The position numbers were made by a program, and so were the translations under genes. The notes beneath the pieces are model-generated. The model was not told the origin of the DNA, did no database searches, and saw only the letters and a list, made by a program, of their open reading frames with translations. A stretch of 61,196 nucleotides of DNA from an uncultured Acidimicrobiales bacterium (GTDB lineage Bacteria; Actinomycetota; Acidimicrobiia; Acidimicrobiales; SZUA-35): NCBI GenBank assembly GCA_937976305.1, contig CALJSB010000044.1:1-61196 (forward strand). The letters run 5' to 3'. Below are positions 43,795 through 52,822 of the stretch, piece by piece. The stretch's first letter is position 1. Each line of letters begins with the position of its first letter.

Positions 43795-44499
43795 TTAGGT
43801 AAAGGAGAGGAGGATGTTGGCGAGTTCTTCTGGAGCGAGGGCCGGGACCATGTGGTTGGTGGCGATCTCGTGGGCCTCCCATGCATCGGATGCCATGGCT
43901 CGGTGGTGGGCGGTCCAAAACGGCGAGGTATCAGACTCGGCTTCGTCAGCGGTCGCCTTGATGAATGTGCGGGTGAAGGGCCACTCTTCTAACGGTTTGC
44001 TGAGGGACACAGGGCTTGTCAGTGTCTTCAGTGGTTGACCGACGCGGCGTGCATCCGACCATGCATTCGCCTCCTCCGAGCCGAGGTCGCGGCCGATCGG
44101 TGGCACGTAGCCGTCGGTCGCAGCGGCCTGCATCGCTTCGCCGGCGGAGCCGAGAATGCCCACTGCAGATTCGCCGTCGGCTGGCACGAACGCATCGAGA
44201 TAGACGAGGTGTGAGACCCGCTCGCCAATGTGGTCGAGGGCGCCGGTGATCACCATCCCGCCGTAGGAGAAGCCGAGCAGCACGATGTCGTGCAGGTCCT
44301 CGATTTCGATCGTCGCTACGAGGTCACGTACGTGAAGGTCGAGATCGATTTCAGGTGTTCGATGGTGAGCCCGATCGCCGATGCCGGTCAGGCTCGGCGT
44401 GTGGACCTCGTGCCCCGCTCCCCACAGAAGGGGTCGCACACCTCGAAACCCGTACGAGCCGCCGAATGCGCCATGGACCAGAACGAATGACGTTGCCAT
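43795..44499 (-). CDS. Alpha/beta-hydrolase (esterase-like)
   Basis: 234 aa from ATG 44499; six extra codons upstream are possible. Alpha/beta-hydrolase features: FVLVHGAFGGSYGF (oxyanion), nucleophile elbow LLGFSYGGMV, an Asp in LVYLDAFVPADGES, and the terminal His in EIATNHMVPALAPEELANIL. It is in the plant hydroxynitrile lyase/salicylate esterase-like group (about 240 aa). Substrate unknown. It lies downstream of a secreted beta-propeller gene on the same strand (57-bp gap), and the pair is enclosed by the inverted repeats at 43672 and 46013. Confidence 0.85.
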   Translation of the reverse strand: MATSFVLVHGAFGGSYGFRGVRPLLWGAGHEVHTPSLTGIGDRAHHRTPEIDLDLHVRDLVATIEIEDLHDIVLLGFSYGGMVITGALDHIGERVSHLVYLDAFVPADGESAVGILGSAGEAMQAAATDGYVPPIGRDLGSEEANAWSDARRVGQPLKTLTSPVSLSKPLEEWPFTRTFIKATADEAESDTSPFWTAHHRAMASDAWEAHEIATNHMVPALAPEELANILLSFT

Positions 44500-44556
44500 T
44501 CGGTCAGCTTCGCGCAACGCCCGCCACCGATGACATCCGGCGGTCGGCCTGAGAGG

Positions 44557-45909
44557 TCAATCGAATGACGGAATGGTGAGCTCGATCACCTCGGCATCGA
44601 TACCGCACGATCCGCTGTCGGTGTTGAAGTAGGCCCGGGTGAAGTCCCGATTGACCACGGCATGGGTCTCGGTCCAGTAGTTGTCACCACAGTTGTAGGT
44701 GTGAGCCAGGTTGAGCACTCGCCCACCTTCGACCATCTCGACCGCCATCACTTTGTGGCACGTCCACGCCCCCGGATCCTTGCAGTTGTACGTCGACACG
44801 AGCACCCAGCCCGGCTTTCCAAACCCCTTGCCCGACACGTGGACGGATGTGTTTGCGCCGCCGTAGACCTCGAAGATGCGAGTGCGGTCGAGCGTGGCGA
44901 GATCGACCGACACGAGAAAGCCAGCGTCGGGCCCGCTACTGAAATCGATGTAGACGTATGCATCGTTGCCATTGGTGTCGAGCGCGATGTCGCTGTGGTC
45001 AGCCTTGTCGTTCACCCGTCGTCTGTTCGACAGTTCAGGGTCGTACACCAGCGTTCCGCCGCCGTAACCAGCGAGAACGTGGCTGCCCGTCGGCGACATG
45101 CTGACCCAATCGAGCAGGCCAAGCTGATCTTCGCTCACACCGTTGATGACGCCGAGGATCTCATCCCCGCCGAGGTCGTAGCTGACGATCCCGATTGGTG
45201 CTCCGCTGTCGTCGTAGACAATCCATGCGTATCGATTGCCGTCGATGCTCGGCGACCCTTCGGCTCGGTCGATCATGTAGGCCGAGCCCGGAAGCTGAGC
45301 TCGGAGTCGATCAGTCAGGTCGGCGATAGCCCTTGTGCGTCCGGTGACAACGTTGGTCTCGTACAGGCGCAGATCACCGACGTCGGCATTGTTGCCTCCG
45401 ACGTAGCGAATCAGCTTCGGGTTCGTGGGATGCCATTGCGGCTCACCGTTCGGATGAATGTCGGTGACGCTCACGAGGTCGGTCGAGGCCCGGTCGTACA
45501 CCCGATAGGTGGCCGTCCCGTGGTAGGTGAGGAAGTAGCTGCCGTCGGCATTTTCGGCTTGTCGTCGGCTGTAGGTGTTGCGGTCAAAGCGAGTGCCGGT
45601 GGCATCGGTGACTCGCCGCAGACTGGTGCCGTAGGCCGGGTCGGTCGTTACGACGTTCAGCGCGGGCCGCACCCAGTCGGACGACGGTGGCGTGTCGTCA
45701 TACCCCCATACGAGCTCTGGATGATCGGGACTCGGTTCCTCGACGTCTTCTGCTGGGGATGCCGTTGCCGGCCGGGCCGCTGTGCCTGATGGCCCTAGCT
45801 GCATCCCGCCCGAAGGCGTGTCGCTGGGCTCAGCTCCAATGGGAGCGGCAACGGCAACGCCCGCGATCAATGCAACAAACAAACTCGCCAGCGCTGTGGG
45901 GACTTTCAT
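44557..45909 (-). CDS. Secreted beta-propeller-like protein
   Basis: 450 aa from ATG 45909; the frame is open upstream into a repeat, but this start yields a signal peptide (VPTALASLFVALIAGVAVAA, cleavage near GAEP). After a Ser/Pro-rich linker the protein has repeated beta motifs of WD40/TolB-like type: DGSYFLTYHGTATYRVYDRA, SPSIDGNRYAWIVYDDSG, SMSPTGSHVLAGYGGGTLVY and so on. Cys residues in STYNCKDPGAWTCHKV and HTYNCG suggest disulphides. It may bind or degrade an extracellular carbohydrate or be a lyase-like propeller; no catalytic motif is evident. Confidence 0.65.
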   Translation of the reverse strand: MKVPTALASLFVALIAGVAVAAPIGAEPSDTPSGGMQLGPSGTAARPATASPAEDVEEPSPDHPELVWGYDDTPPSSDWVRPALNVVTTDPAYGTSLRRVTDATGTRFDRNTYSRRQAENADGSYFLTYHGTATYRVYDRASTDLVSVTDIHPNGEPQWHPTNPKLIRYVGGNNADVGDLRLYETNVVTGRTRAIADLTDRLRAQLPGSAYMIDRAEGSPSIDGNRYAWIVYDDSGAPIGIVSYDLGGDEILGVINGVSEDQLGLLDWVSMSPTGSHVLAGYGGGTLVYDPELSNRRRVNDKADHSDIALDTNGNDAYVYIDFSSGPDAGFLVSVDLATLDRTRIFEVYGGANTSVHVSGKGFGKPGWVLVSTYNCKDPGAWTCHKVMAVEMVEGGRVLNLAHTYNCGDNYWTETHAVVNRDFTRAYFNTDSGSCGIDAEVIELTIPSFD

Positions 45910-46012
45910 GATCGTCACTCTCTGCCCGCAGGCCGGTCCGATTCGACCCGGCTCGCACGTAACACTCGGCAAGGCCCCCGCACGGGGGACAACGTCGCTC
46001 GCTTCACTCACC

Positions 46013-46115
46013 GACGAGGGCCGAAGGCCGAGGCACACCTCAAGCGAGGACTCGGAAGCGAAGCGGACGCCGCAGCAGAGGTGTGCGTCGACCGCAGGCC
46101 CGGGAGAACCGGGAG
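46013..46115. repeat. Right copy of a 100-bp inverted repeat
   Basis: Reverse-complement counterpart of 43672-43780 (for example GCAGAGGTGTGCGTCGACCG at its core). It lies upstream of the propeller gene and downstream of aroC. The pair flanks about 2.2 kb. Confidence 0.8.
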
Positions 46116-46144
46116 AACCGGGAGAACCGGGAGAACCGGGAGAC
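46102..46144. repeat. Short tandem repeat (GGGAGAACC)n
   Basis: Four full 9-bp units plus a partial unit, directly at the end of the inverted repeat. The left inverted-repeat copy has one unit, so the array is a one-sided expansion. Non-coding. Confidence 0.85.
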
Positions 46145-46153
46145 GGGGGAGGC

Positions 46154-47254
46154 CTAAGGAGCTAGGTGAGGGAGGACGTCGGTGGCTTGTTGGCGGAGCC
46201 AGTGATCGGCCACGACCAAGAGCGCCATCGCCTCCACCATTGGCACAGCTCGTGGAAGGACGCACGGGTCATGGCGACCCTTGGCGGCCAACGTCGTTGC
46301 CTCACCGTCGACCGTGGTGGTCTTTTGCTCTGACGAGATCGTTGCCGTCGGCTTGAACGCCACTCGCCCGACGATGTCGTTGCCGCTGGTCATGCCACCC
46401 TGCACGCCGCCCGAGTTGTTGGTCGCCAGCACTGGAACGCCATCAGGACCAGGCTCGAACGGGTCATTGTGTTCCAGACCGGTGAGTCGCGTCCCGTTGA
46501 AACCGCTGCCGATCTCGAAACCCTTCGACGCGGGGAGCGAGATCATCGCCTTGGCGAGATCGGCGTCGATCTTGTCGAACACCGGCTCGCCGAGTCCGGC
46601 GGGAGCATTGCGGATCACAAACGTCACCACGCCACCGAGTGAGTCGCCGGCCTTGCGAGCCTTGTCGATGGCTTCGGTCATTCTGGCCGCGGCCGCCGGC
46701 TCGGGGCAGCGAGTCGGGTCGGCCTCGACAGCCTCGAGCGTCACTTCGCTCGGGTCGACGTCGGTATCGATGTCGTGCACCTGGCTCACCCAGGCCAGCA
46801 CCTCGACGTCGAGCGCCGTGCGCAGGAGCTTCCGAGCGATCGCGGCCGCAGCGACACGGCCGATGGTCTCGCGGGCCGAAGCACGACCTCCGCCGCGATG
46901 ATCTCGGATTCCGAACTTGGCCCGGTAGGTCCAGTCGGCGTGGCTGGGTCGGTAGACGTCACGCAGATGGTCGTAGGCGCCGGGGTTCTGGTCGGCGTTG
47001 CGCACCATCATGGCGAGCGTTGTACCCGTGGTGTGCCCCTCGAAGACACCGGAGAGAATCTCGACCTGATCCGACTCGTCGCGCTGGGTCACCAGCCGAC
47101 TTTGGCCCGGTCGGCGACGATCGAGGTCGAACTGGATCTCGTCCCGAGTCAGCGCAAGCCGGGGCGGGCAGCCGTCGACGATCACGCCCACGGCTGGCCC
47201 GTGCGACTCTCCAAAGGTTGTGATGCGGAAGAGTTCACCAAACGAGCTCGTCAC
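46154..47254 (-). CDS. aroC: Chorismate synthase
   Basis: 366 aa from GTG 47254. Signature segments: [20 protein letters not shown] (the FGESHG box), [55 protein letters not shown] and [20 protein letters not shown], with the terminal [16 protein letters not shown]. It converts EPSP to chorismate with reduced FMN in the cytoplasm. Usual length 360-400 aa. No other shikimate genes are adjacent, but trpB2 lies 1.5 kb away. Confidence 0.96.
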   Translation of the reverse strand: MTSSFGELFRITTFGESHGPAVGVIVDGCPPRLALTRDEIQFDLDRRRPGQSRLVTQRDESDQVEILSGVFEGHTTGTTLAMMVRNADQNPGAYDHLRDVYRPSHADWTYRAKFGIRDHRGGGRASARETIGRVAAAAIARKLLRTALDVEVLAWVSQVHDIDTDVDPSEVTLEAVEADPTRCPEPAAAARMTEAIDKARKAGDSLGGVVTFVIRNAPAGLGEPVFDKIDADLAKAMISLPASKGFEIGSGFNGTRLTGLEHNDPFEPGPDGVPVLATNNSGGVQGGMTSGNDIVGRVAFKPTATISSEQKTTTVDGEATTLAAKGRHDPCVLPRAVPMVEAMALLVVADHWLRQQATDVLPHLAP

Positions 47255-47385
47255 GGATGGAGAGGGTACTGGCTGTCACCCCTCTGCTCGGTGTGATTGT
47301 GAGCGTCGGGCCTTGTCCGTAGGGGATTTTGCTGCAAAGGAGGGTGAATCGCCCGGTGGGGGCCAGCCGGAGGGCGGGGGGTATC

Positions 47386-47706
47386 ATGTTCGGAATGGAA
47401 GCGGCGTCCTCGGCCAGACTGCTCGTCTGGATTGATCAAGATCTCTGCACCGGCGACGGCATTTGCACCGATCATGCCCCCGAGGTCTTCCGCATTCTCG
47501 AAGACGGCATTGCCTATGTGGTCGAAGAAGGCCAAGTGCTGAACGACCCGGGCGGTTCCGGATCCCTCGCCGTCGTCGCTCCTCCCTCTGAAAAAGCAGT
47601 GATCGACTCAGCGGCAGAGTGCCCCGGCGAGTGCATCTTCATCGAGTTCGAAGAACTGCCCGAGCTCGACACGTCTCGCGCCCCGGCTGCCGAAGTCGGC
47701 CGCTGA
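47386..47706 (+). CDS. Ferredoxin ([3Fe-4S]/[4Fe-4S] single-cluster type)
   Basis: 106 aa from ATG 47386 (GGAGGGCGGGG upstream; earlier in-frame codons are not needed). The cluster ligands are in DLCTGDGICTDHAPEVFRI (C-x5-C) and AECPGECIFIEF (C-P). The second Cys of the usual C-x2-C-x2-C set is replaced, as in actinobacterial 3Fe-4S ferredoxins that feed cytochrome P450s. The C-terminus is longer than usual (about 25 residues, acidic). No P450 is adjacent. Confidence 0.85.
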   Translation: MFGMEAASSARLLVWIDQDLCTGDGICTDHAPEVFRILEDGIAYVVEEGQVLNDPGGSGSLAVVAPPSEKAVIDSAAECPGECIFIEFEELPELDTSRAPAAEVGR

Positions 47707-47778
47707 CCATTCTCAGTCGCCCAACGAACAGACACACACCGAATCGGCCGAGAAACACGGGCTGACGTATCGTTCGGC

Positions 47779-48705
47779 ATGATTCACGTCGGCGTAACCC
47801 CACCGTGGGGCTTGTTCGAACGACCCTACGAAATCCAGAGGGCAGAGCTTGCGAGCATCGCCGACGGCGGTCTCAGCCATCTGTTCATCGCCGATCACGT
47901 CAGCTTTCGGGGCGGCGCCGGAAACGATGGTCTCGTCACGCTCGCTGCGCTGTCCGGCATCGAACCTCGCCTCGATCTGCAACTCGGAGTGATGCTGCTT
48001 GCGTTGCGGCACCCAATGGTCGCGGCCCGACAGATCGTGACCTTGGCCGGAGCCGCACCCGGCCGTCTGACCGTGGGCATCGGGGTCGGAGGCGAGGACC
48101 GCAGCGAGTTCGAAGTGTGCGGCATTGACCCGGCCACGAGAGGTCGTCGCACCGATGCCGCGCTCGAGATCGTGAGGCGACTGCTCGACGGTGAGGCGCT
48201 GACTTGGCACGACGAGTTCTACGACCTCGACGAGGCCCGGATCAAACCCTCGCCACAACCAGCTGTGCCGTTCCTTGTCGGTGGGCGAAGCGACGCTGCA
48301 CTCCGCAGAGCCGGTCGGCTCGGCGATGGGTGGCTCGCAGCGTGGTGCTCGGCTCGGCGCTTGGCCGAAGGAATCGCCGAAGTGGAGCGAGTCGCCGACA
48401 GCGCCGATCGCATTGCGCCTCTGCCGTCGGCGTGGAACCACGGAATCCAGCTGTGGGTCGGTGTCGGCGACAACCCGCAAGACGCTCGAACCCATGTCGC
48501 CGACGGCATGCGCACCTTCTACAAGATGCCGTTTGAGCCGTTCGAGCGCTACACGCCGGTTGGCAACGCAAACGACATTGCCGAGTTCCTCCATCCGTAC
48601 GTCGAAGCGGGTGCCACCACGTTCAATCTCACGCCCGTCGGCCCCGACCCAGTGGCTGAGGTCGAGGCGATGGCCGAGGTCGGCCGCTTGCTCCGAGCGG
48701 GTTGA
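47779..48705 (+). CDS. LLM-class (F420-type) flavin oxidoreductase
   Basis: 308 aa from ATG 47779. A luciferase-like TIM barrel with family blocks: HLFIADHVSFRGGAG, LQLGVMLLALRHPMVAARQI, GRLTVGIGVGGEDRSEFEVC and VPFLVGGRSDAALRRAGRLG followed by DGW. Whether it uses F420 or FMN cannot be read with certainty; the actinobacterial setting favours F420. A second member lies at 52823. Substrate unknown. Confidence 0.85.
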   Translation: MIHVGVTPPWGLFERPYEIQRAELASIADGGLSHLFIADHVSFRGGAGNDGLVTLAALSGIEPRLDLQLGVMLLALRHPMVAARQIVTLAGAAPGRLTVGIGVGGEDRSEFEVCGIDPATRGRRTDAALEIVRRLLDGEALTWHDEFYDLDEARIKPSPQPAVPFLVGGRSDAALRRAGRLGDGWLAAWCSARRLAEGIAEVERVADSADRIAPLPSAWNHGIQLWVGVGDNPQDARTHVADGMRTFYKMPFEPFERYTPVGNANDIAEFLHPYVEAGATTFNLTPVGPDPVAEVEAMAEVGRLLRAG

Positions 48706-48808
48706 TTCCTCAGTTCTTCGCCGAGGCGGCGTGAGTTTTGGCGGGCCGGTACGATCGGGCTCCCGCTGCGAACAAGCGGCGGTGCCGCCGACAACATGGA
48801 GTGCCCTC

Positions 48809-50170
48809 ATGGCTGAACAGACCAAGTACCTGCTCAACGAATCAGACATGCCGACCCAGTGGTACAACATCGTCCCGGATCTGCCGTCGGCCCCGCCGCC
48901 AGCGCTTCACCCCGGCACCCGCGAGCCTGCAGGGCCCGACGATTTCGCCCCGCTGTTTCCGATGGCGCTGATCATGCAGGAGGTCTCACAAGACTCCTAC
49001 ATCGACATTCCGGAAGAGGTGCAAGAGGTCTACAAGCTGTGGCGGCCATCGCCCTTGTTCCGGGCTCGCAGGCTCGAAAAGGCGCTCGATACGCCGGCGA
49101 AGATCTACTACAAGTACGAGGGCGTCAGCCCGGCCGGTTCCCACAAGCCGAACACCTCGGTCCCGCAGGCCTATTACAACAAGGCGGAAGGGGTTACGAA
49201 GCTCACGACTGAGACGGGCGCCGGTCAGTGGGGCACGGCCCTTGCCTTTGCCTGCGCGTTGTTCGACATGGAGTGCGAGGTCTGGCAGGTGCGGGCCAGC
49301 TACGACGCCAAGCCCTACCGCAAAGCCATGATCGAGACGTTCGGAGCCACGATTCATCCGAGCCCGTCTGAGGTCACTGAATATGGTCGAAAGCTTCTGG
49401 CTGACGATCCAGGCAACCCCGGCAGCCTCGGCATCGCTATCTCCGAAGCCGTCGAAATGGCTGCCCCGCACCCCGAGGTCCGGTATGCGCTCGGCTCGGT
49501 ACTGAACCACGTGCTGATGCATCAGACCGTCATCGGCGAAGAGGCGATCAAGCAGATGGAGATGGCGGGCGACACCCCGGATGTCATTATTGGATGCACC
49601 GGCGGCGGGTCGAACTTTGCCGGTCTCACGTTCCCGTTCCTGCGGGAGAAGATGGCGGGCAAGATCAACCCCACCATTCGCGCCGTTGAGCCGGCAGCCT
49701 GCCCGTCGCTCACCAAGGGTGTCTATGCGTATGACTTTGGCGACACAGCGGGAATGACACCGCTGATGAAGATGCACACACTCGGCCACGACTTCATCCC
49801 CGACGAGATTCACGCCGGCGGCCTTCGCTACCACGGCATGTCACCCCTCATCAGCCACATCTACGAGCTCGGGTTGATCGAGGCAGAGTCAATTCATCAG
49901 ACGGAGTGCTTCGACGCGGGTGTGCAGTTCGCCCGCAACGAGGGCATTGTCCCGGCTCCCGAGCCCACCCACGCCCTTGCCGGCACCGTCCGTGAGGCCC
50001 TGGCCGCCAAGGAGGCCGGCGAAGAGCGAGTCATCCTGACGGCCCTCTGCGGTCACGGACACCTCGACATGGCGGCCTACGACCGTTACTTCTCAGGCGA
50101 CATGGTCGACTACGACTACCCCGAAGAGAAGGTGCGTGACGCCCTCACCCGCCTTCCCCAAGACCTGTAG
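48809..50170 (+). CDS. trpB2: Tryptophan synthase beta-like protein TrpB2
   Basis: 453 aa from ATG 48809 (GGAG 7 nt upstream); the open frame reaches back into the previous gene, but that part is not native. N-terminal EVQEVYKLWRPSPLFRARRL and the PLP lysine motif SPAGSHKPNTSVPQAYYNKA (TrpB2 has this longer form), then ETGAGQWGTALAFACALF, IIGCTGGGSNFAGLTFPF and HAGGLRYHGMSPLISHIYEL. TrpB2 enzymes join indole and serine independently of TrpA, or salvage indole. No trpA is adjacent, in keeping with TrpB2. Confidence 0.93.
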   Translation: MAEQTKYLLNESDMPTQWYNIVPDLPSAPPPALHPGTREPAGPDDFAPLFPMALIMQEVSQDSYIDIPEEVQEVYKLWRPSPLFRARRLEKALDTPAKIYYKYEGVSPAGSHKPNTSVPQAYYNKAEGVTKLTTETGAGQWGTALAFACALFDMECEVWQVRASYDAKPYRKAMIETFGATIHPSPSEVTEYGRKLLADDPGNPGSLGIAISEAVEMAAPHPEVRYALGSVLNHVLMHQTVIGEEAIKQMEMAGDTPDVIIGCTGGGSNFAGLTFPFLREKMAGKINPTIRAVEPAACPSLTKGVYAYDFGDTAGMTPLMKMHTLGHDFIPDEIHAGGLRYHGMSPLISHIYELGLIEAESIHQTECFDAGVQFARNEGIVPAPEPTHALAGTVREALAAKEAGEERVILTALCGHGHLDMAAYDRYFSGDMVDYDYPEEKVRDALTRLPQDL

Positions 50171-50262
50171 AGCAGTTCCGATCACGTGCAGACTCGGGAC
50201 GCTGATGGGCGAAGGTCCATCGGTGCCCGGTTCTGTCTGCTCGGCCGGTACAAACTGTTGCT

Positions 50263-51831
50263 ATGAGTGACCCGGATCTCGGTGACGAGGCTGACATCGT
50301 CACGGTCGGCGCGGACGATGTCGCCGGCTTGCTCGACGACGACTCGACCGAATCCACCGACCCCGCTCCCGAGACTGCAGGTGTCGACACCGAGATCCTT
50401 GATGTTGTCGACGATGTCGACGGGGTCGATGTTGCGACCAGCGCCGACGAGGGCAGCGTTGACGAGAGCTTCGCCGAAGTCGACGAGATCGGGGCGGACG
50501 AAACGATTGCCCGGTCACCGTTGGCTGCGCCTGCAGAGGACGATGGGGACCCCGCCGCTGCCGACGACGAAGTGCTCATTGGCGCAGCAGCCGGGGCGAC
50601 CGGCTCGTCGAATCCAAGCGACCGTGAGCGGTCCCGCCGGTCCTTTGCCTGGCTCTACCTGGTTGTCCTGTTCGCCGTGGCTGGCGCGATCGTGATCGCC
50701 GCGATCACCCGTGGTGAAGACGAAGCCATCGAGTTCGCAGTCCCTGAAGACGTCCCTGAAGAGACAGTGCCCGATCTCACTGCCGTCGATCTCGAGTTCG
50801 TGATCGATGGCGACACCGTCACGCTGCTCGGCGCCGTGCCGGACGAAGAGACTCGAGCTGTCCTCGTCGACTCTGCGAGAGGTCGTTACGCCAACGTGGT
50901 TGATCAGCTCGTGGTCGATCCTGATGTCACGGTCGACGGAGGTCGTCTGCACGTATCGGGCACAGCCTTCGAGGGCGACGAGGATGGTCCCGGTTTGCAG
51001 GCCGACGCTGCCGCATCGCTCGGTCTCGAGGCGGGTGACTACAACGTCGAGGTCATCGCACTCGACAAGACACCGGTCGAGGCGCAAGTCCGAATCTCGA
51101 CCGACAACGTCGCGCTGAGCGGCGCCTTCCCCGACCAAGCGTCGCTCGATGAGTTTGAGGCCGCAGCAGTGACGCAATTCGGCGCTGCGTTCACCGACAC
51201 GTCGGGGCTCAGCGTCGACTCAGAGACGACACTGACCAACTCGACGATCACCATCGCGGGCACGATCGACAGCGCGGACTTCAGAGCTCGGCGAATGGAG
51301 GAGAACCTGCGGGTCTTCTTTGGCGCCAGCACGATCAACAGCTCGGGTGTTGTGTTCGACACGTCGCCGCCGGCGTTGGCCCGGGTCGAGGAGCGCTTGC
51401 GGGCGCAGGTGGCAGCGAGCCCCATTCAGTTCGACTCAGGCAGCGCCGAGATCCTGCCCGAGAGCGACGCGATTCTGCAGAGTCTCGCCTCTGCCCTCAT
51501 CGCCACCCCAGGTGTGCCGGTCGAGATCGTCGGCCACACCGACAACACCGGAGACGCCGGCACCAACCAGCTCCTTTCCGAGGACCGAGCTGAGGCTGTG
51601 GTTGAACGACTCATCGCCCTCGGAGTCGAAGAGTCGAGGCTGACCTTCACCGGTGTCGGTCCGAACGAACCCATCGCCGACAACGACACAGACGAGGGCA
51701 AGGCGGCCAACCGTCGGATCGAGTTCGAACTCGAAGGAGCCGAAGAGCCTCCCGAAGAGGAAACAGGCGAAGAGGGCGAAGACGGCGAGGGTGAAGAAGG
51801 CGACGAGACCGACGAGGAGACCGACGGATGA
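50263..51831 (+). CDS. OmpA-family peptidoglycan-binding protein with BON-like repeats
   Basis: 522 aa from ATG 50263. A very acidic N-terminal cytoplasmic tail (130 residues) precedes one membrane helix (WLYLVVLFAVAGAIVIAAIT). Two to three BON-like repeats follow (VIDGDTVTLLGAVPDEETRA, VRISTDNVALSGAFPDQASL). The C-terminal OmpA-like domain (residues about 385-500) has IQFDSGSAEILPESDAILQS, VEIVGHTDNTGDAGTNQLLS, RAEAVVERLIALGV and ANRRIEFEL, the peptidoglycan-binding signature. The tail is an acidic low-complexity run of Glu/Gly. The layout resembles mycobacterial ArfA (OmpATb). Its stop overlaps the next start. Confidence 0.88.
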   Translation: MSDPDLGDEADIVTVGADDVAGLLDDDSTESTDPAPETAGVDTEILDVVDDVDGVDVATSADEGSVDESFAEVDEIGADETIARSPLAAPAEDDGDPAAADDEVLIGAAAGATGSSNPSDRERSRRSFAWLYLVVLFAVAGAIVIAAITRGEDEAIEFAVPEDVPEETVPDLTAVDLEFVIDGDTVTLLGAVPDEETRAVLVDSARGRYANVVDQLVVDPDVTVDGGRLHVSGTAFEGDEDGPGLQADAAASLGLEAGDYNVEVIALDKTPVEAQVRISTDNVALSGAFPDQASLDEFEAAAVTQFGAAFTDTSGLSVDSETTLTNSTITIAGTIDSADFRARRMEENLRVFFGASTINSSGVVFDTSPPALARVEERLRAQVAASPIQFDSGSAEILPESDAILQSLASALIATPGVPVEIVGHTDNTGDAGTNQLLSEDRAEAVVERLIALGVEESRLTFTGVGPNEPIADNDTDEGKAANRRIEFELEGAEEPPEEETGEEGEDGEGEEGDETDEETDG

Positions 51832-52688
51832 AGATCGCACGCTTCCGGACAGATGACGGGACAATCCACCTGGGCGCCGTCGTCGATGCAACCGTTGTGG
51901 CGCTCAGCGGACTCGCTGACGCGATCACATCGTCGGCCGACGTTGTCGCCGCGGCGATGCTCGAGCCCGCCGCTCGCGACGCAGCCCTCGATGAGTCATC
52001 GAGTTGGTCGCTCGATGCCGTCACCCTCTTGGCTCCGGTTCCGTCGCCCCCGAAGTTTCTCGCCATCGGCCTGAACTATGTCGATCACATCGAAGAAGGG
52101 GGCCGACCGATTCCCGAGCACCCGATCTTCTTCAACAAGCAGCGAACCTGCGTGAACGACCCGTTCGGCGATGTGCCGATTCCCCCCGAGTCACCGGATC
52201 ATGTCGACTACGAGGGTGAACTCGGGCTCGTCATCGGCAGGGAGAGTCGACGAGTCTCTGCGGCAGATGCCCCGTCGATCGTTGCTGGCTACATGGCGAT
52301 CAACGATGTGTCGGTTCGGGACTGGCAGCGTCGTGCGCCAACCATGACGCTGGGCAAGAGTTGGGATGGCCATGGGCCGACTGGACCCTGGCTCGTCACC
52401 ACCGACGAACTGTCCGATCCTCACGGTCTGCGAATGCAGACCTTTGTCAACGATGAGCTTCGACAAGACACCACCACCGACAAGATGGTGTTCGACTGCT
52501 GGAACCAGATCGAGACGCTGAGCACGGTGTGCACCCTTGAGGTTGGCGACATTCTCGCCACCGGCACCAGCAGCGGTGTCGCCGCCTACTTCGACCCGCC
52601 AAAGTTCCTCCACGACGGCGATGTCGTCCGTATCGAGATCGAGAACGTCGGCACCATCGAAAACAAGTTCGTCACCGAGACGCTGTAA
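51828..52688 (+). CDS. Fumarylacetoacetate hydrolase family protein
   Basis: 286 aa from ATG 51828, ATGA overlap with the OmpA-like gene. FAH-family residues: KFLAIGLNYVDHIEEGG, DHVDYEGELGLVIGRESRRV (E-x-E metal ligand), NDVSVRDWQRRAPT, LGKSWDGHGPTGPWLVTTDE and LATGTSSGVAA. The fold cleaves C-C bonds in 2,4-diketo acids or decarboxylates/isomerises related acids. The substrate is not defined. Its coupling to an envelope gene appears positional rather than functional. Confidence 0.87.
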   Translation: MKIARFRTDDGTIHLGAVVDATVVALSGLADAITSSADVVAAAMLEPAARDAALDESSSWSLDAVTLLAPVPSPPKFLAIGLNYVDHIEEGGRPIPEHPIFFNKQRTCVNDPFGDVPIPPESPDHVDYEGELGLVIGRESRRVSAADAPSIVAGYMAINDVSVRDWQRRAPTMTLGKSWDGHGPTGPWLVTTDELSDPHGLRMQTFVNDELRQDTTTDKMVFDCWNQIETLSTVCTLEVGDILATGTSSGVAAYFDPPKFLHDGDVVRIEIENVGTIENKFVTETL

Positions 52689-52702
52689 GCGAGCACATTC
52701 CC

Positions 52703-52814
52703 CGAACTGGAGTGCCCCACCGGCTGAAACGCCGGTATACGCCTCCAGAACGCCCACCCCATCTCGAACTGGAGTGCCCCACCGGCGAAACAGTCGGTAC
52801 AGGCCTCCAGAACG
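52703..52814. repeat. Direct doublet of a 50-bp hairpin repeat (left side)
   Basis: Copy 1 (52703-52752) and copy 2 (52765-52814) share CGAACTGGAGTGCCCCACCG at the left and CCTCCAGAACG at the right; each can fold by pairing CTGGAG with CTCCAG around an inner stem (CCGGC...GCCGG in copy 1). They are separated by 12 bp. Reverse-complement copies 3 and 4 lie at 54290-54400, in mirrored order. Begins 14 bp after the FAH-family gene stop. Confidence 0.85.
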
Positions 52815-52822
52815 GGCGGAGA

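Noticed and set aside
46102..46144. GGGAGAACC repeats as a CRISPR or coding repeat
   Set aside because: Units are only 9 bp, directly adjacent with no spacers, and lie outside any gene; a simple tandem repeat.
48275..48808. N-terminal extension of TrpB2 to 631 aa
   Set aside because: The extension overlaps the LLM gene in another frame and looks unnatural; the family start with a good ribosome binding site is at 48809.
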